From positions 1 to 51,431 of the forward strand of contig VGEY01000010.1 of assembly GCA_016869075.1 (NCBI GenBank): 51,431 bases of DNA. The letters run 5' to 3'. Below, one piece after another: positions 36,091 to 44,600 of the stretch. The position numbers were made by a program, and so were the translations under genes. Under the pieces are notes generated by a model. The model did no database searches. It had not been told where the DNA came from and worked only from the letters and a program-made list of their open reading frames with translations. Origin of the DNA: Alphaproteobacteria bacterium. GTDB taxonomy: Bacteria > Pseudomonadota > Alphaproteobacteria > Paracaedibacterales > VGCI01. Each line of letters begins with the position of its first letter. Position 1 is the stretch's first letter.

Positions 36091-36873
36091 TTAGATTTGC
36101 TTTCTTTTCAATTTGGCGCGTGTCTCGTTTAAAAGCTCATTAATTTCTCGCTCGGTCTCACGGCTAAAGTCTTGACGTGAACGTCTCGATACTGATTTCA
36201 CAGAAGGAGAACGATGTAAGCGAACGTTCCTTTTTTGAGAAGCAATGCTTTGCCTTCTTTGTTTCATTTGCCCTGCACGGGTATGCATTCCTCTTATAGG
36301 CCCTGGTGCTCGTAACCCACTCTCACGATCAAATTGCTGACGAAAAATGGCTTCCCATGTATTTCCATTGGGGTCTCGACCATAACGACCATAGCGGGAC
36401 ACAAATCTTGCAAAAGCTTTACTTTCTGAGGGTAAACATTCCACGCGTACTTTACCGAGGCCTTGTTGACATATACCTAAGTAAGATGCTGCTCCCTTTG
36501 ATAAATCGATGATCCGATCATCAACAAACGGACCTCTATCATCTATTAAGAGTTTTACAGATGTGCCATTTTTAACATTGGTCACACGCACAACAGAAGG
36601 AATGGGAAGGGTTTTATGAGCAGCACTAATGCCATGCATATTAAAAATCTCACCACAAGATTTTGGGCGTCCATGAAAATGAGGCCCATACCATGAAGCA
36701 ATCCCAGTTTCTTCATATTCATAATGCTCTTGAGGCGTATACCAATTTCCCTTAACTTGATAGGGTTTTTTTGTTCCTGTGCATAAGTTATCACCAACCG
36801 TCTTTTCACTAACAGTTGAACACCCTGCTAGGGCAAAAGCCACAAGAACAAGTGCAGCTACTATTTTTTTCAT
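36091..36873 (-). CDS. rlpA: RlpA-family septal lytic transglycosylase lipoprotein
   Basis: A lipoprotein leader with LAGC lipobox (Cys18) anchors the protein. The double-psi beta-barrel domain has TGIASWYGPHFHGRPKSCGE near residue 57, AAHKTLPIPSVVRVTN, and LIDDRGPFVDDRIIDLSKGA; the Asp of the DDRGP segment is the conserved catalytic candidate. RlpA cleaves naked glycan strands at the septum in some species. No C-terminal SPOR domain is visible. The tail from about 185 is instead basic and Arg-rich (RSRQDFSRETEREINELLNE). Length 260. Confidence 0.9.
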   Translation of the reverse strand: MKKIVAALVLVAFALAGCSTVSEKTVGDNLCTGTKKPYQVKGNWYTPQEHYEYEETGIASWYGPHFHGRPKSCGEIFNMHGISAAHKTLPIPSVVRVTNVKNGTSVKLLIDDRGPFVDDRIIDLSKGAASYLGICQQGLGKVRVECLPSESKAFARFVSRYGRYGRDPNGNTWEAIFRQQFDRESGLRAPGPIRGMHTRAGQMKQRRQSIASQKRNVRLHRSPSVKSVSRRSRQDFSRETEREINELLNETRAKLKRKQI

Positions 36874-37132
36874 TGCCAGCTATCTTTCATGAACAAATAG
36901 TCCTAATAAAAAAAGAATAATATATCAACAACCATCCAACAAGACCTCAAATCCCTATAGCAGAAAGAAAAGATAAAAGACAACCCTAATCTAATTCTAT
37001 TTAGAAATTGTAGCAAATAACTTTCTTTTGAAATTTATTTAGATTTAAAATTCAAAAGTGTTAATATGCATGAACTTTTAAAAGTAAATTTAAAAGTCAT
37101 TTTTGTTTCTAAAACTTTTAAGGAGAAATAGC

Positions 37133-37498
37133 ATGAAAGAAGCATTTTTTTTAACTATTGCTTTCTGTACAGAATTATTTAATGCAACTCAAGCAGCAGA
37201 TCATGATTTGCCTCTCTATGCTCAGCAGGGGAGTAGTACCAGACATAACACTTCACACGATCAAAAAGTAGATATGAAGTACATTAATGACTGCGAAAAA
37301 ACACTTTCAACAGCAAAACAGCAACTAGAAGCCCTAAGGCAACTAACGCTCGGTTTTTTTGAAAGCGGCAATAGCATGGAGTCACTTGGATTAAAGCCCT
37401 CCTTTAACTTGCTCGAGATGAATACTAAACTCCAATCTGCTATCGACTCTCTTTCTCATGTTGAAAAGTATGTGAACGAAAGTAAAACAATTAGATAA
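37133..37498 (+). CDS. Small secreted helical protein of unknown function, 121 aa
   Basis: ATG 37133 is chosen over TTG 37103 because AAGGAG lies six bases before it (37120-37125). A signal peptide is predicted (MKEAFFLTIAFCTELFNATQA, cut near residue 21). The mature part is about 100 residues and mostly helical, with an ending like KLQSAIDSLSHVEKYVNESK that suggests a coiled coil. One Cys (near residue 60) is in ECE-like context (INDCEKTLSTAKQQ). No family recognised. It is probably monocistronic, followed by a weak hairpin. Confidence 0.7.
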   Translation: MKEAFFLTIAFCTELFNATQAADHDLPLYAQQGSSTRHNTSHDQKVDMKYINDCEKTLSTAKQQLEALRQLTLGFFESGNSMESLGLKPSFNLLEMNTKLQSAIDSLSHVEKYVNESKTIR

Positions 37499-37517
37499 CC
37501 TAAATTCTTTGGATTTT

Positions 37518-37555
37518 CTCCTCGGGATTTCATTTAATAAATGAGTTCTGAGGAG
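37518..37555 (+). terminator. Imperfect hairpin, possible terminator
   Basis: CTCCTC pairs with GAGGAG, and TCATTTA with TAAATGA, in one imperfect stem about 20 bases past the stop at 37498. The T-run after it is weak, so termination is only possible. Confidence 0.4.
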
Positions 37556-37662
37556 GTTCTGCATCTTAATCCTTTGATTCAACCATATAAGTAATAAAAT
37601 AATTACTTAAATAAGATTGCACCGTGACCTCAAACATGCTAAAGATTTGAACGAAGTCCACA

Positions 37663-37758
37663 CACAAGAGAGGTATTTGAGGGAGAAATCCTCAAAAAAC
37701 CATCCGGTGTTATTGTTTTAATCTCATTCATGGGACACCAATAATCACACCTCTTGTG
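37663..37758 (+). promoter_or_regulatory. Possible structured leader of the rpsB operon
   Basis: About 290 bases separate the preceding stop from rpsB. CACAAGAG (37663-37670) can pair with CTCTTGTG (37751-37758), and the second half alone can form a short hairpin (ACCTC/GAGGT) just before the AAAAAGGAG ribosome-binding site. Ribosomal protein S2 represses its own mRNA in other bacteria, so such a leader would be expected; the pairing is only seen by eye here. Confidence 0.4.
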
Positions 37759-37788
37759 GAGGTTTAACCGGAAAAAGGAGAAAAATTA

Positions 37789-38739
37789 ATGGCTATGCCG
37801 TCGTTTACTATGCGCCAGCTCCTTGAAGCAGGCGTGCACTATGGTCATCACACCCGTCGCTGGAACCCAAAAATGTCTTCTTATATCTTCGGGGTTCGTA
37901 ATGGCGTTCACATTATGGATTTACAACAAACTGTTCCCATGCTGCATCACGCTATGGAAGCTGTAAAAGACATCGTTGCCAATGGCGGACGTGTTTTATT
38001 TGTTGGAACAAAATCCCAAGCATCAGAAAGAATCAAAGAAAGCGCGAAACGCTGCGGTCAATATTATATCAATCACCGTTGGCTCGGTGGAACCATGACC
38101 AACTGGAAGACTGTGAACCAATCCATTAAGCGCATGAAAGACATGGAGGAGCGTCTCCAGCAAGCTACAGGACTTACGAAAAAAGAAAGTCTTGATTTAG
38201 AGAGAAACTATAAAAAGCTTGAAATGGCGCTTGGTGGTATTCGTGAAATGGGGGGATTACCTGACATTCTCTTTGTTATTGATACCAACAAAGAAGCGAT
38301 TGCTATTCAGGAAGCACGCCGCTTAAATATTCCCGTTATTGCCATTTTAGACAGCAATTCTGATCCAGAAGGCGTTGCCTACCCTATTCCAGGTAATGAC
38401 GATGCGTTACGTGCCATCAATCTTTATTGTGAATTGATTGCAGGGTCTGTCTTAGAAGGTTTGCAAGCTGAAATGACTTCTGCAGGAATTGATTTAGGCG
38501 AAGCCGCTGAAGCGCCTACAGAAGAATTTGATGATGCATTTGGCGCTCAGGCCTCTTCAGAGACATCGATTGAGAATAGTGTCATTTCTGAAACCATAGA
38601 AAGTGTAGATATCCCTGGTGAAGAAAGCACGGTGAGTTCTGAAAATGCAGAAGCTGATAGTGCAAAACCAAAGGCCCCAAAAAAAGAGGCAAAGAAGGTA
38701 GTAAAAAAGAGTACGAAAAAGACTGCAAAACCTGAATAG
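37789..38739 (+). CDS. rpsB: 30S ribosomal protein S2
   Basis: S2 is needed for assembly of the small-subunit head region and for S1 binding. The sequence has [20 protein letters not shown], then [33 protein letters not shown] and [16 protein letters not shown] lies about eight bases before ATG 37789. After the S2 core (about residue 230) comes an acidic stretch and a Lys/Ala tail ([13 protein letters not shown]) bringing length to 316; alphaproteobacterial S2 proteins often carry such tails. First gene of rpsB-tsf-pyrH-frr. Confidence 0.97.
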   Translation: MAMPSFTMRQLLEAGVHYGHHTRRWNPKMSSYIFGVRNGVHIMDLQQTVPMLHHAMEAVKDIVANGGRVLFVGTKSQASERIKESAKRCGQYYINHRWLGGTMTNWKTVNQSIKRMKDMEERLQQATGLTKKESLDLERNYKKLEMALGGIREMGGLPDILFVIDTNKEAIAIQEARRLNIPVIAILDSNSDPEGVAYPIPGNDDALRAINLYCELIAGSVLEGLQAEMTSAGIDLGEAAEAPTEEFDDAFGAQASSETSIENSVISETIESVDIPGEESTVSSENAEADSAKPKAPKKEAKKVVKKSTKKTAKPE

Positions 38740-38789
38740 TGGTTATTCAGGAATGCCCGTCTATCCCTTTTTGTTAGGAGAGTTATTTA

Positions 38790-39731
38790 ATGGCTGAAAT
38801 TACAGCAAGTGCTATTAAGGATTTAAGAGAAAGAACTGGTGCGGGCATGATGGATTGCAAGCGCGCACTTGTTGAAAATGAAGGTAATGTTGAAGCGGCT
38901 GTTGATTGGCTCCGCAAGAAAGGCCTCGCTGCTGCGGCTAAGAAATCCGGACGCATAGCTTCTGAAGGACTTGTTGGTGCGGCTATAGATGATACAACAG
39001 GCACTGCTGGAGCTGTTGTTGAAATTAATGCTGAGACTGACTTTGTGGCACGAAATGAGATGTTTCAAAATCTTGTACAAAAAACAGCCCTTATCGCTGC
39101 AAAGCAAGAGTATACTGCTGACTCCCTTAAGGCTGCACCCTTTCCGGGTGAATCTCCAACTGTGGGAGAAGAAATAACACGCCTTATTGCTGTAATTGGA
39201 GAAAATATGAATTTAAGGCGGGTCGTTCGTCTGAGCGTATCCCAAGGTCATATCTCCTCTTATGTTCATAACTCTGTTGCCCCAAATCTTGGGAAAATTG
39301 GCGTTTTGGTTGCCTTAGAATCTACGGGAGATAAGACAAAATTAGCTGAATTGGGTAAACGTATTGCGATGCATGTTGCTGCAGCAAACCCTCAAGCCTT
39401 AACCATAGAAGAACTGGACTCAGCCTCCCTAGAACGTGAGCGTACAATCATCGCTGAACAAGCACGTGCATCTGGGCGTCCTGAGGATGTTATCGAGAAA
39501 ATGGTAGTTGGACGGTTACGTAAATTCTATGAGGAAGTTGTCCTTATGGAACAAACTTTCATTATTGACAGTAAAACCAAAATTAGAGAAATGCTTGAAA
39601 CAGCTTCAAAAGAACTTAACGCCCCTGTTCACTTAAAGGCCTATGTGCGCTATGCTTTAGGTGAAGGCATTGAAAAGGCTGAAACAGATTTTGCAGCTGA
39701 AGTTCAAGCGCAAGCAGGTATCACAGGATAA
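38790..39731 (+). CDS. tsf: Elongation factor Ts
   Basis: EF-Ts recycles EF-Tu by releasing GDP. It begins with the UBA-like segment ITASAIKDLRERTGAGMMDC and KRALVENEGNVEAAVDWLRK, followed by NAETDFVARNEMFQ, the motif that contacts EF-Tu, and the dimerisation domain further on. Length 313 is normal. AGGAG lies about nine bases before ATG 38790. It follows rpsB by 50 bases and precedes pyrH by 18. Confidence 0.97.
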   Translation: MAEITASAIKDLRERTGAGMMDCKRALVENEGNVEAAVDWLRKKGLAAAAKKSGRIASEGLVGAAIDDTTGTAGAVVEINAETDFVARNEMFQNLVQKTALIAAKQEYTADSLKAAPFPGESPTVGEEITRLIAVIGENMNLRRVVRLSVSQGHISSYVHNSVAPNLGKIGVLVALESTGDKTKLAELGKRIAMHVAAANPQALTIEELDSASLERERTIIAEQARASGRPEDVIEKMVVGRLRKFYEEVVLMEQTFIIDSKTKIREMLETASKELNAPVHLKAYVRYALGEGIEKAETDFAAEVQAQAGITG

Positions 39732-39749
39732 CAAAGATGGCATAACCTA

Positions 39750-40499
39750 ATGGCAGCATCCTCATCTTCTTCTAAACCTCTTTATCGCCGGGTACTTCTT
39801 AAAATATCCGGACAAGCCTTAGGCGGCACTGATACAACTTCACAAGGTATCAGTCAAAAAATGTTAGAGAAGATGGCAAATGAAATCCATCAAGTTCATA
39901 AATTAGGGGTAGAAGTTTGTATCGTTGTTGGGGGCGGTAATATTTACCGAGGGATTACCGGTGCTGAAACGCATGGCATTGATCGGGCAACTTCTGACTA
40001 CATGGGAATGATGGCCACCATTATAAATGCCTTAGCCCTTCAAAATGCCCTTGAACATGCAGAAATGGAATGTCGGGTTATGTGTGCATTCCCCATTGAA
40101 GCCATCGGGGAAACTTACATACGTAGACGCGCTATCCATCATATGGAAAAAGGAAATGTCGTTATCTTTGCGGGTGGAACGGGTAATCCTTTCTTCACTA
40201 CTGACACTGCTGCTGCCTTACGCGCTTCTGAAATGGGATGCGATCTTCTCTTAAAAGCAACCAAAGTTGATGGTGTTTATAGCACTGACCCCGTAAAAGA
40301 TAAGAACGCAGAATTCCACCCTACCCTTACCTACCATGATGTATTAACCCAAAACTTAGGAATTATGGATGCAACAGCCATTGCTCTTGCGCGTGAAAAC
40401 TTAATTCCCATTGCTATTTTTTCCATTTTCGAAGAAAAAGGATTTGCAAAGGTTGTTTGTGGGGCTGGTAATTTTACTCTGATCAAAGACAAGAAATAA
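39750..40499 (+). CDS. pyrH: UMP kinase
   Basis: PyrH makes UDP from UMP in pyrimidine synthesis and is allosterically regulated. The sequence shows YRRVLLKISGQALGG near residue 11, IVVGGGNIYRG (phosphate binding) near 57, GTGNPFFTTDTAAALRA near 140 and LLLKATKVDGVYS near 165. Length 249 is slightly above the usual 235-245, with a short Ser-rich start. ATG 39750 lacks a strong ribosome-binding site, so it may be read by coupling from tsf. Part of the rpsB operon. Confidence 0.96.
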   Translation: MAASSSSSKPLYRRVLLKISGQALGGTDTTSQGISQKMLEKMANEIHQVHKLGVEVCIVVGGGNIYRGITGAETHGIDRATSDYMGMMATIINALALQNALEHAEMECRVMCAFPIEAIGETYIRRRAIHHMEKGNVVIFAGGTGNPFFTTDTAAALRASEMGCDLLLKATKVDGVYSTDPVKDKNAEFHPTLTYHDVLTQNLGIMDATAIALARENLIPIAIFSIFEEKGFAKVVCGAGNFTLIKDKK

Positions 40500-40523
40500 A
40501 GTTTTAGAATAAGGAATCTATCG

Positions 40524-41081
40524 ATGACAGATCAACGTTTAAGTGACATAGGAAAGCGCATGGATAGCGCATTGGATATTCTTGTAAGAGAATTTACAGG
40601 TCTTCGCACGGGCCGAGCTTCTGTAAATTTGCTTGATACGATAAAAGTTGATGTATATGGATCTTTGATGCCTCTCAATCAAGTTGGAACGATAAATGTT
40701 CCAGAACCTCGTATGCTTACAGTTCAAATTTGGGACAAAAGTCTTGTTAAAATTGCTGAGAAAGCCATCCGTGATTCCGATCTTGGTCTAAACCCAGCAG
40801 CGGATGGGCAATTGATTCGTATTCCTCTTCCCCCCATGAGTGAGCAGCGCCGGCAGGAATTGGTTAAAATTGCGGGTAAATATGCTGAAGATACGCGCAT
40901 TAGTGTTCGAAACGTTCGTCGAGACGGCATGGAAATGCTTAAGAAATTGCAAAAAGACAGTGATATTTCGGAAGATGAATTCCATCGTTTGTCTGATGAA
41001 GTTCAAACAATCACAGATAATCACATCAAAAAGATTGATGACTTGCTCGCTTCAAAACAAAAAGATATCATGCAGGTGTAA
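40524..41081 (+). CDS. frr: Ribosome recycling factor
   Basis: Frr with EF-G splits post-termination ribosomes. The signature [20 protein letters not shown] is near residue 19, and [20 protein letters not shown] then [20 protein letters not shown] and [20 protein letters not shown] follow. Length 185 is standard. It ends the rpsB-tsf-pyrH-frr run. The uppS-cdsA genes that often follow are absent; tRNA-Arg comes next. Confidence 0.97.
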   Translation: MTDQRLSDIGKRMDSALDILVREFTGLRTGRASVNLLDTIKVDVYGSLMPLNQVGTINVPEPRMLTVQIWDKSLVKIAEKAIRDSDLGLNPAADGQLIRIPLPPMSEQRRQELVKIAGKYAEDTRISVRNVRRDGMEMLKKLQKDSDISEDEFHRLSDEVQTITDNHIKKIDDLLASKQKDIMQV

Positions 41082-41143
41082 CGGGGTTTGGGGGTTCACC
41101 ATGCTTTTTTACAGTATCCGCAGAACCTTATACCCCATCCTTT

Positions 41144-41162
41144 GAGAGTTTTCAAAACTCTC
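41144..41162. terminator. Small palindrome after frr
   Basis: GAGAGTTTT and AAAACTCTC flank one base, a perfect 9-bp stem with an unusually tight loop. It lies 62 bases after the frr stop and six before the tRNA. It might end the rpsB operon, or be an operator-like site for the tRNA. There is no T-run. Confidence 0.35.
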
Positions 41163-41167
41163 CTTAT

Positions 41168-41244
<77 letters not shown>

Positions 41245-41314
41245 TATAAATGAAATTCCTAAGGGTCAAGAGCTTGAGCGAAGCGCTTCTTGATCTTTAG
41301 GATTTTTATTTATA
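41245..41314. repeat. Long imperfect hairpin after tRNA-Arg
   Basis: The two arms begin and end TATAAAT...ATTTATA, and pairing extends about 29 bp with a few mismatches, around a GC-rich apex (AGCTTGAGCGAAGCGCTTCT). It starts one base after the CCA end and could terminate the tRNA transcript. It is longer and more complete than typical terminators and might be a small palindromic mobile element. Confidence 0.7.
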
Positions 41315-41339
41315 AAGTGTCCCACGGATGAGAACCTCT

Positions 41340-41398
41340 AGAGGTTCGGGCCGAACTCTCGAGGCAACGCGCGTATGCGCGGTAATCCTCTAGGACGC
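41340..41398 (+). repeat. Interrupted duplicate of the tRNA-Arg 3' end
   Basis: AGAGGTTCG (41340-41348) and AATCCTCTAGGACGC (41384-41398) are exact copies of adjacent parts of the tRNA (41217-41225 and 41226-41240), here separated by 35 GC-rich bases rich in short palindromes (for example CTCGAG, GCGCGTATGCGC). This resembles a tRNA-end attachment-site repeat or an element inserted into a duplicated T-arm. Confidence 0.75.
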
Positions 41399-41609
41399 AT
41401 CCTTCTCTATTATTTAAAATCAAAAATATAATTTCTAAGATTTTCAAATTTTAATGTTGCCTGCTACGTACTTTAAACTTTCATTGCATAACAAGAGAGT
41501 TAGAGATATGAGCAAAAATAAAATTTAATTTTATTAAAAACGTTTATTTTTTTGGACAACTCTTTTAATATAAGGAAATACCAAACACGCCATTTTTTAA
41601 AGAGCAAAA

Positions 41610-44600
41610 ATGATACAAATCATCCTCTTTTTTTTCATAATCCTACTTCCTACATTTGCGGCAGATGCAGATGCCCTTTATAGACAATACCAGGAAAGAA
41701 CCTTAGCATGGCGTTCAGCTCAGCAATCTCTTCATGAAGAAATTGATACCTCACTCAAAGGAAAGCCTGACGAGTTCATAGAACTTTTAGAAATCATTCA
41801 ACAAAAACGCACACAACTTAAAACATATCCCCTTTTTACAGAGGAACTAGAAGCACTTTTGCGTCACTTGGCTCCTCCAGAGCAACTCTTAGAACAAAAC
41901 CGAACACTTCTCTTGGGTTCCTTTTCGAATCAACATTTCCGACCGATGACAGAACTCATCGAGAGAATGGATGGGTTTATAACCAGATGGGAGGCTGCAG
42001 AAGGCGCCCTAAAATTTCATCAAATGATTTTTTCAGTTATGAGAGATTATCAAGTAGAATGGGAAAGCTTCTCACAAGACATCTCATCTAAACTCTTTAC
42101 TTCAGCACTTAAACCTCCTGATCTGGAAGCTATGCATGTTAAAATATCAGGTACATTTTTCAAATGGGCGGTGGATTATAGAAGCGCCCTTGATAAAGCA
42201 TCGGCTCAATTTGGGTCTTCAGGGGAAAGTTGGATGTCCCTTATGCAGCAAAGCTCACCTCAAATAACGGCTTATTTTCAAGATAAAGGAAAAATTCTGT
42301 GGGATATTATACTTTTTACACTTGTAAAAATGTCCAAAGATATCAGTGCTGTTCCTCTAGAGTACAAAACCCTAAAAGATGAATTTTTTAATGACCCTAG
42401 TCCTGAAAGCGATGGACGTGATCCGCTCATTAAAATTATTCGATCTTTGATCGATGAACCAGACGCATCCAATTCTGACTCTGCCTTAACTGATACGAGA
42501 TCTGATTCTTCTGTTCTAAGAACAGAATCAAGTTCTCCAAAATCGCGAAGCAATAGTGCATTAAGTATGACAGGAACGAGACCTGCTTCAATCCCATCCT
42601 CTCCTTTGCCTATTGGAAGCAGATCAACACCCGCCCCTTCTTCAGGATCGGGATCAGGAAGCCCTTCTTTATTAGCATTAGCAGCAAGATCTGCCCCGAT
42701 TGAAAGAAAAATAAGCCCCTCCTCACCAGTATTAATCTCATCTCCCGCACAAGGAACTCCTCCTCTTGCGGTGCACTCATCTCCCGCTTTGGGGAGCCCT
42801 CCAGCAAGGGCCATCGCCTCTTCACATAGCTCGCCCGTTGTATCATCACCTCTTAGAAAAACGAGCAATCCTTCTGCTTGGCTCAGCATAAAAGAAAAAA
42901 ATGTGAACCTTTTAGCAGATGAATTAAGAAGAGCGTTTCTTCCTTTTGCGAACCTCCAAGCTCTTATAAGATCATTCAGTGAACCATCAGAATTACTCCT
43001 CAATATAGACACCATTTGCAAGTCATTAGTGAACCTCAATAAATATTATAAGGCTTTCATTATACATTATAAATTTCATCTATCAGAAGCATCGGATATT
43101 CTCCACCCTAAAGCCCGTGTAAAAAAATTTGGACAACGGCCCATTCTTATCCCGCAAGCCATGGCAACCGAGGCTTGCGTTCTATGGCGTAATGGACTGT
43201 TATGCTTTAACACACCTGACTCAACAGATGATCTTTCTTATAGTTATTGGGGTGCACCAACGGGTCCCGCAGAAGAGGGAAACAGGCGCTTACATAAAAT
43301 GGGGAGCTTAATTTTTGAACCTATGTCCCCACTATATCCATGTTACGTTGGATCGCAATGGACTTTAAGTCTCCTCGAGACTCTTTTTGGCATCCAATCT
43401 GTAAGTCCTCTCGCTCTTTTAGATATAAGCAATATTGCTTTTTTAGATCCAAATCTAGAAACAAAAGGGAAAATGCAATACTTTATATCAAGTGGGATGC
43501 ATCATGATATTCTTGCAAAATATTTCGATGACTCAAGTGTTTGGAAGCCAGAAACCAGGAATTGCTTAGTCACTGTTCATAGACAAAAAGAGCTACTGAC
43601 GCTTAAACAATTCTTGATGGACATCTACTCAGGTCAAGCCTCTTTCTCGCAAATAGATCCTTATACATATGGTATGGAATATCTTTTCAGCCTCGTTACA
43701 AGATCATCCAGACCGTTAGAAAGTTATGGTCTTGTTGCAGAAACTTCGACCATATCTCCTGGATCAACCCTGAAACTTCAACGAACGGGACCAAGTGACT
43801 TAATGACCCCCCGTTTTGAGAATTGTCTCAGTCTTTTTCCTATGGCTGAAGGGCAAGTCCCAGAATCTGTGAGAAGAGCTTTTTGTTCGCATAACATGCC
43901 TCTTCTCCTTTCCTTTTTATTAAGAGAGGAAGCAAGCTTTCATAATTTTAGAAATGATGTGATCAAACGTTATCTTCTTCATACCAGACATAGCAGTTCC
44001 GATGAATTAAAAGTGGATATCACACAAGCGCAAATGCTCGGTCTTCTTTCTGCTGTACGCCCCGATAGCCTCAAGAAAATTATTGATAATTATAATGAGA
44101 TAAAAAAAGCTTTGGAAGAAAACTCTACTGTTGCATATTTAGAGCTTCAGGATATGATTCAACCTCAAGAAGCTGCCCTTGCAGCAAAAGAAGAAGTAGA
44201 AGAACAATTCAGAAAGGAAAGCTCTCTTTCCTTCTTTTTTGGAACGCTTGTACCTTTATTACTCGAGCAGTACAAGTCTTCACCTAGCAATCCACAAACT
44301 CCGCCAATTTATTCTTTAGAGGATCTCGTCTCCTTTGAAAAAGCATCTCGTGCCTGTTATGAAATATGCAAAAAACCCTCTTCTTTACTGACTGAATCTC
44401 CTTCATTTGATCAGCTTATGAAAGGACGCCTTCCTCAGGTGGTAAGTTTTTTTAAAGAGGAATATGCAAAGACAGTTCCAACAGTTCCTCATAATAGAGA
44501 TTTTCTCATCTTCTTTGGAAGAGTTTTACCTGCTCTTATTAAAAAGCTTCGTGCAGAAAATATATCTTCCATACGATTAGGAGAACATCCCGCTTATACA

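Noticed and set aside
41245..41400. CRISPR or integrase element next to tRNA-Arg
   Set aside because: There are no regularly spaced repeats and no integrase gene; only a hairpin and an interrupted duplicate of the tRNA end are seen.
42278..43039. 253-codon minus-strand frame inside the giant LRR gene
   Set aside because: It is the shadow of the Ser/Pro-rich segment, whose codons give few stops on the other strand.
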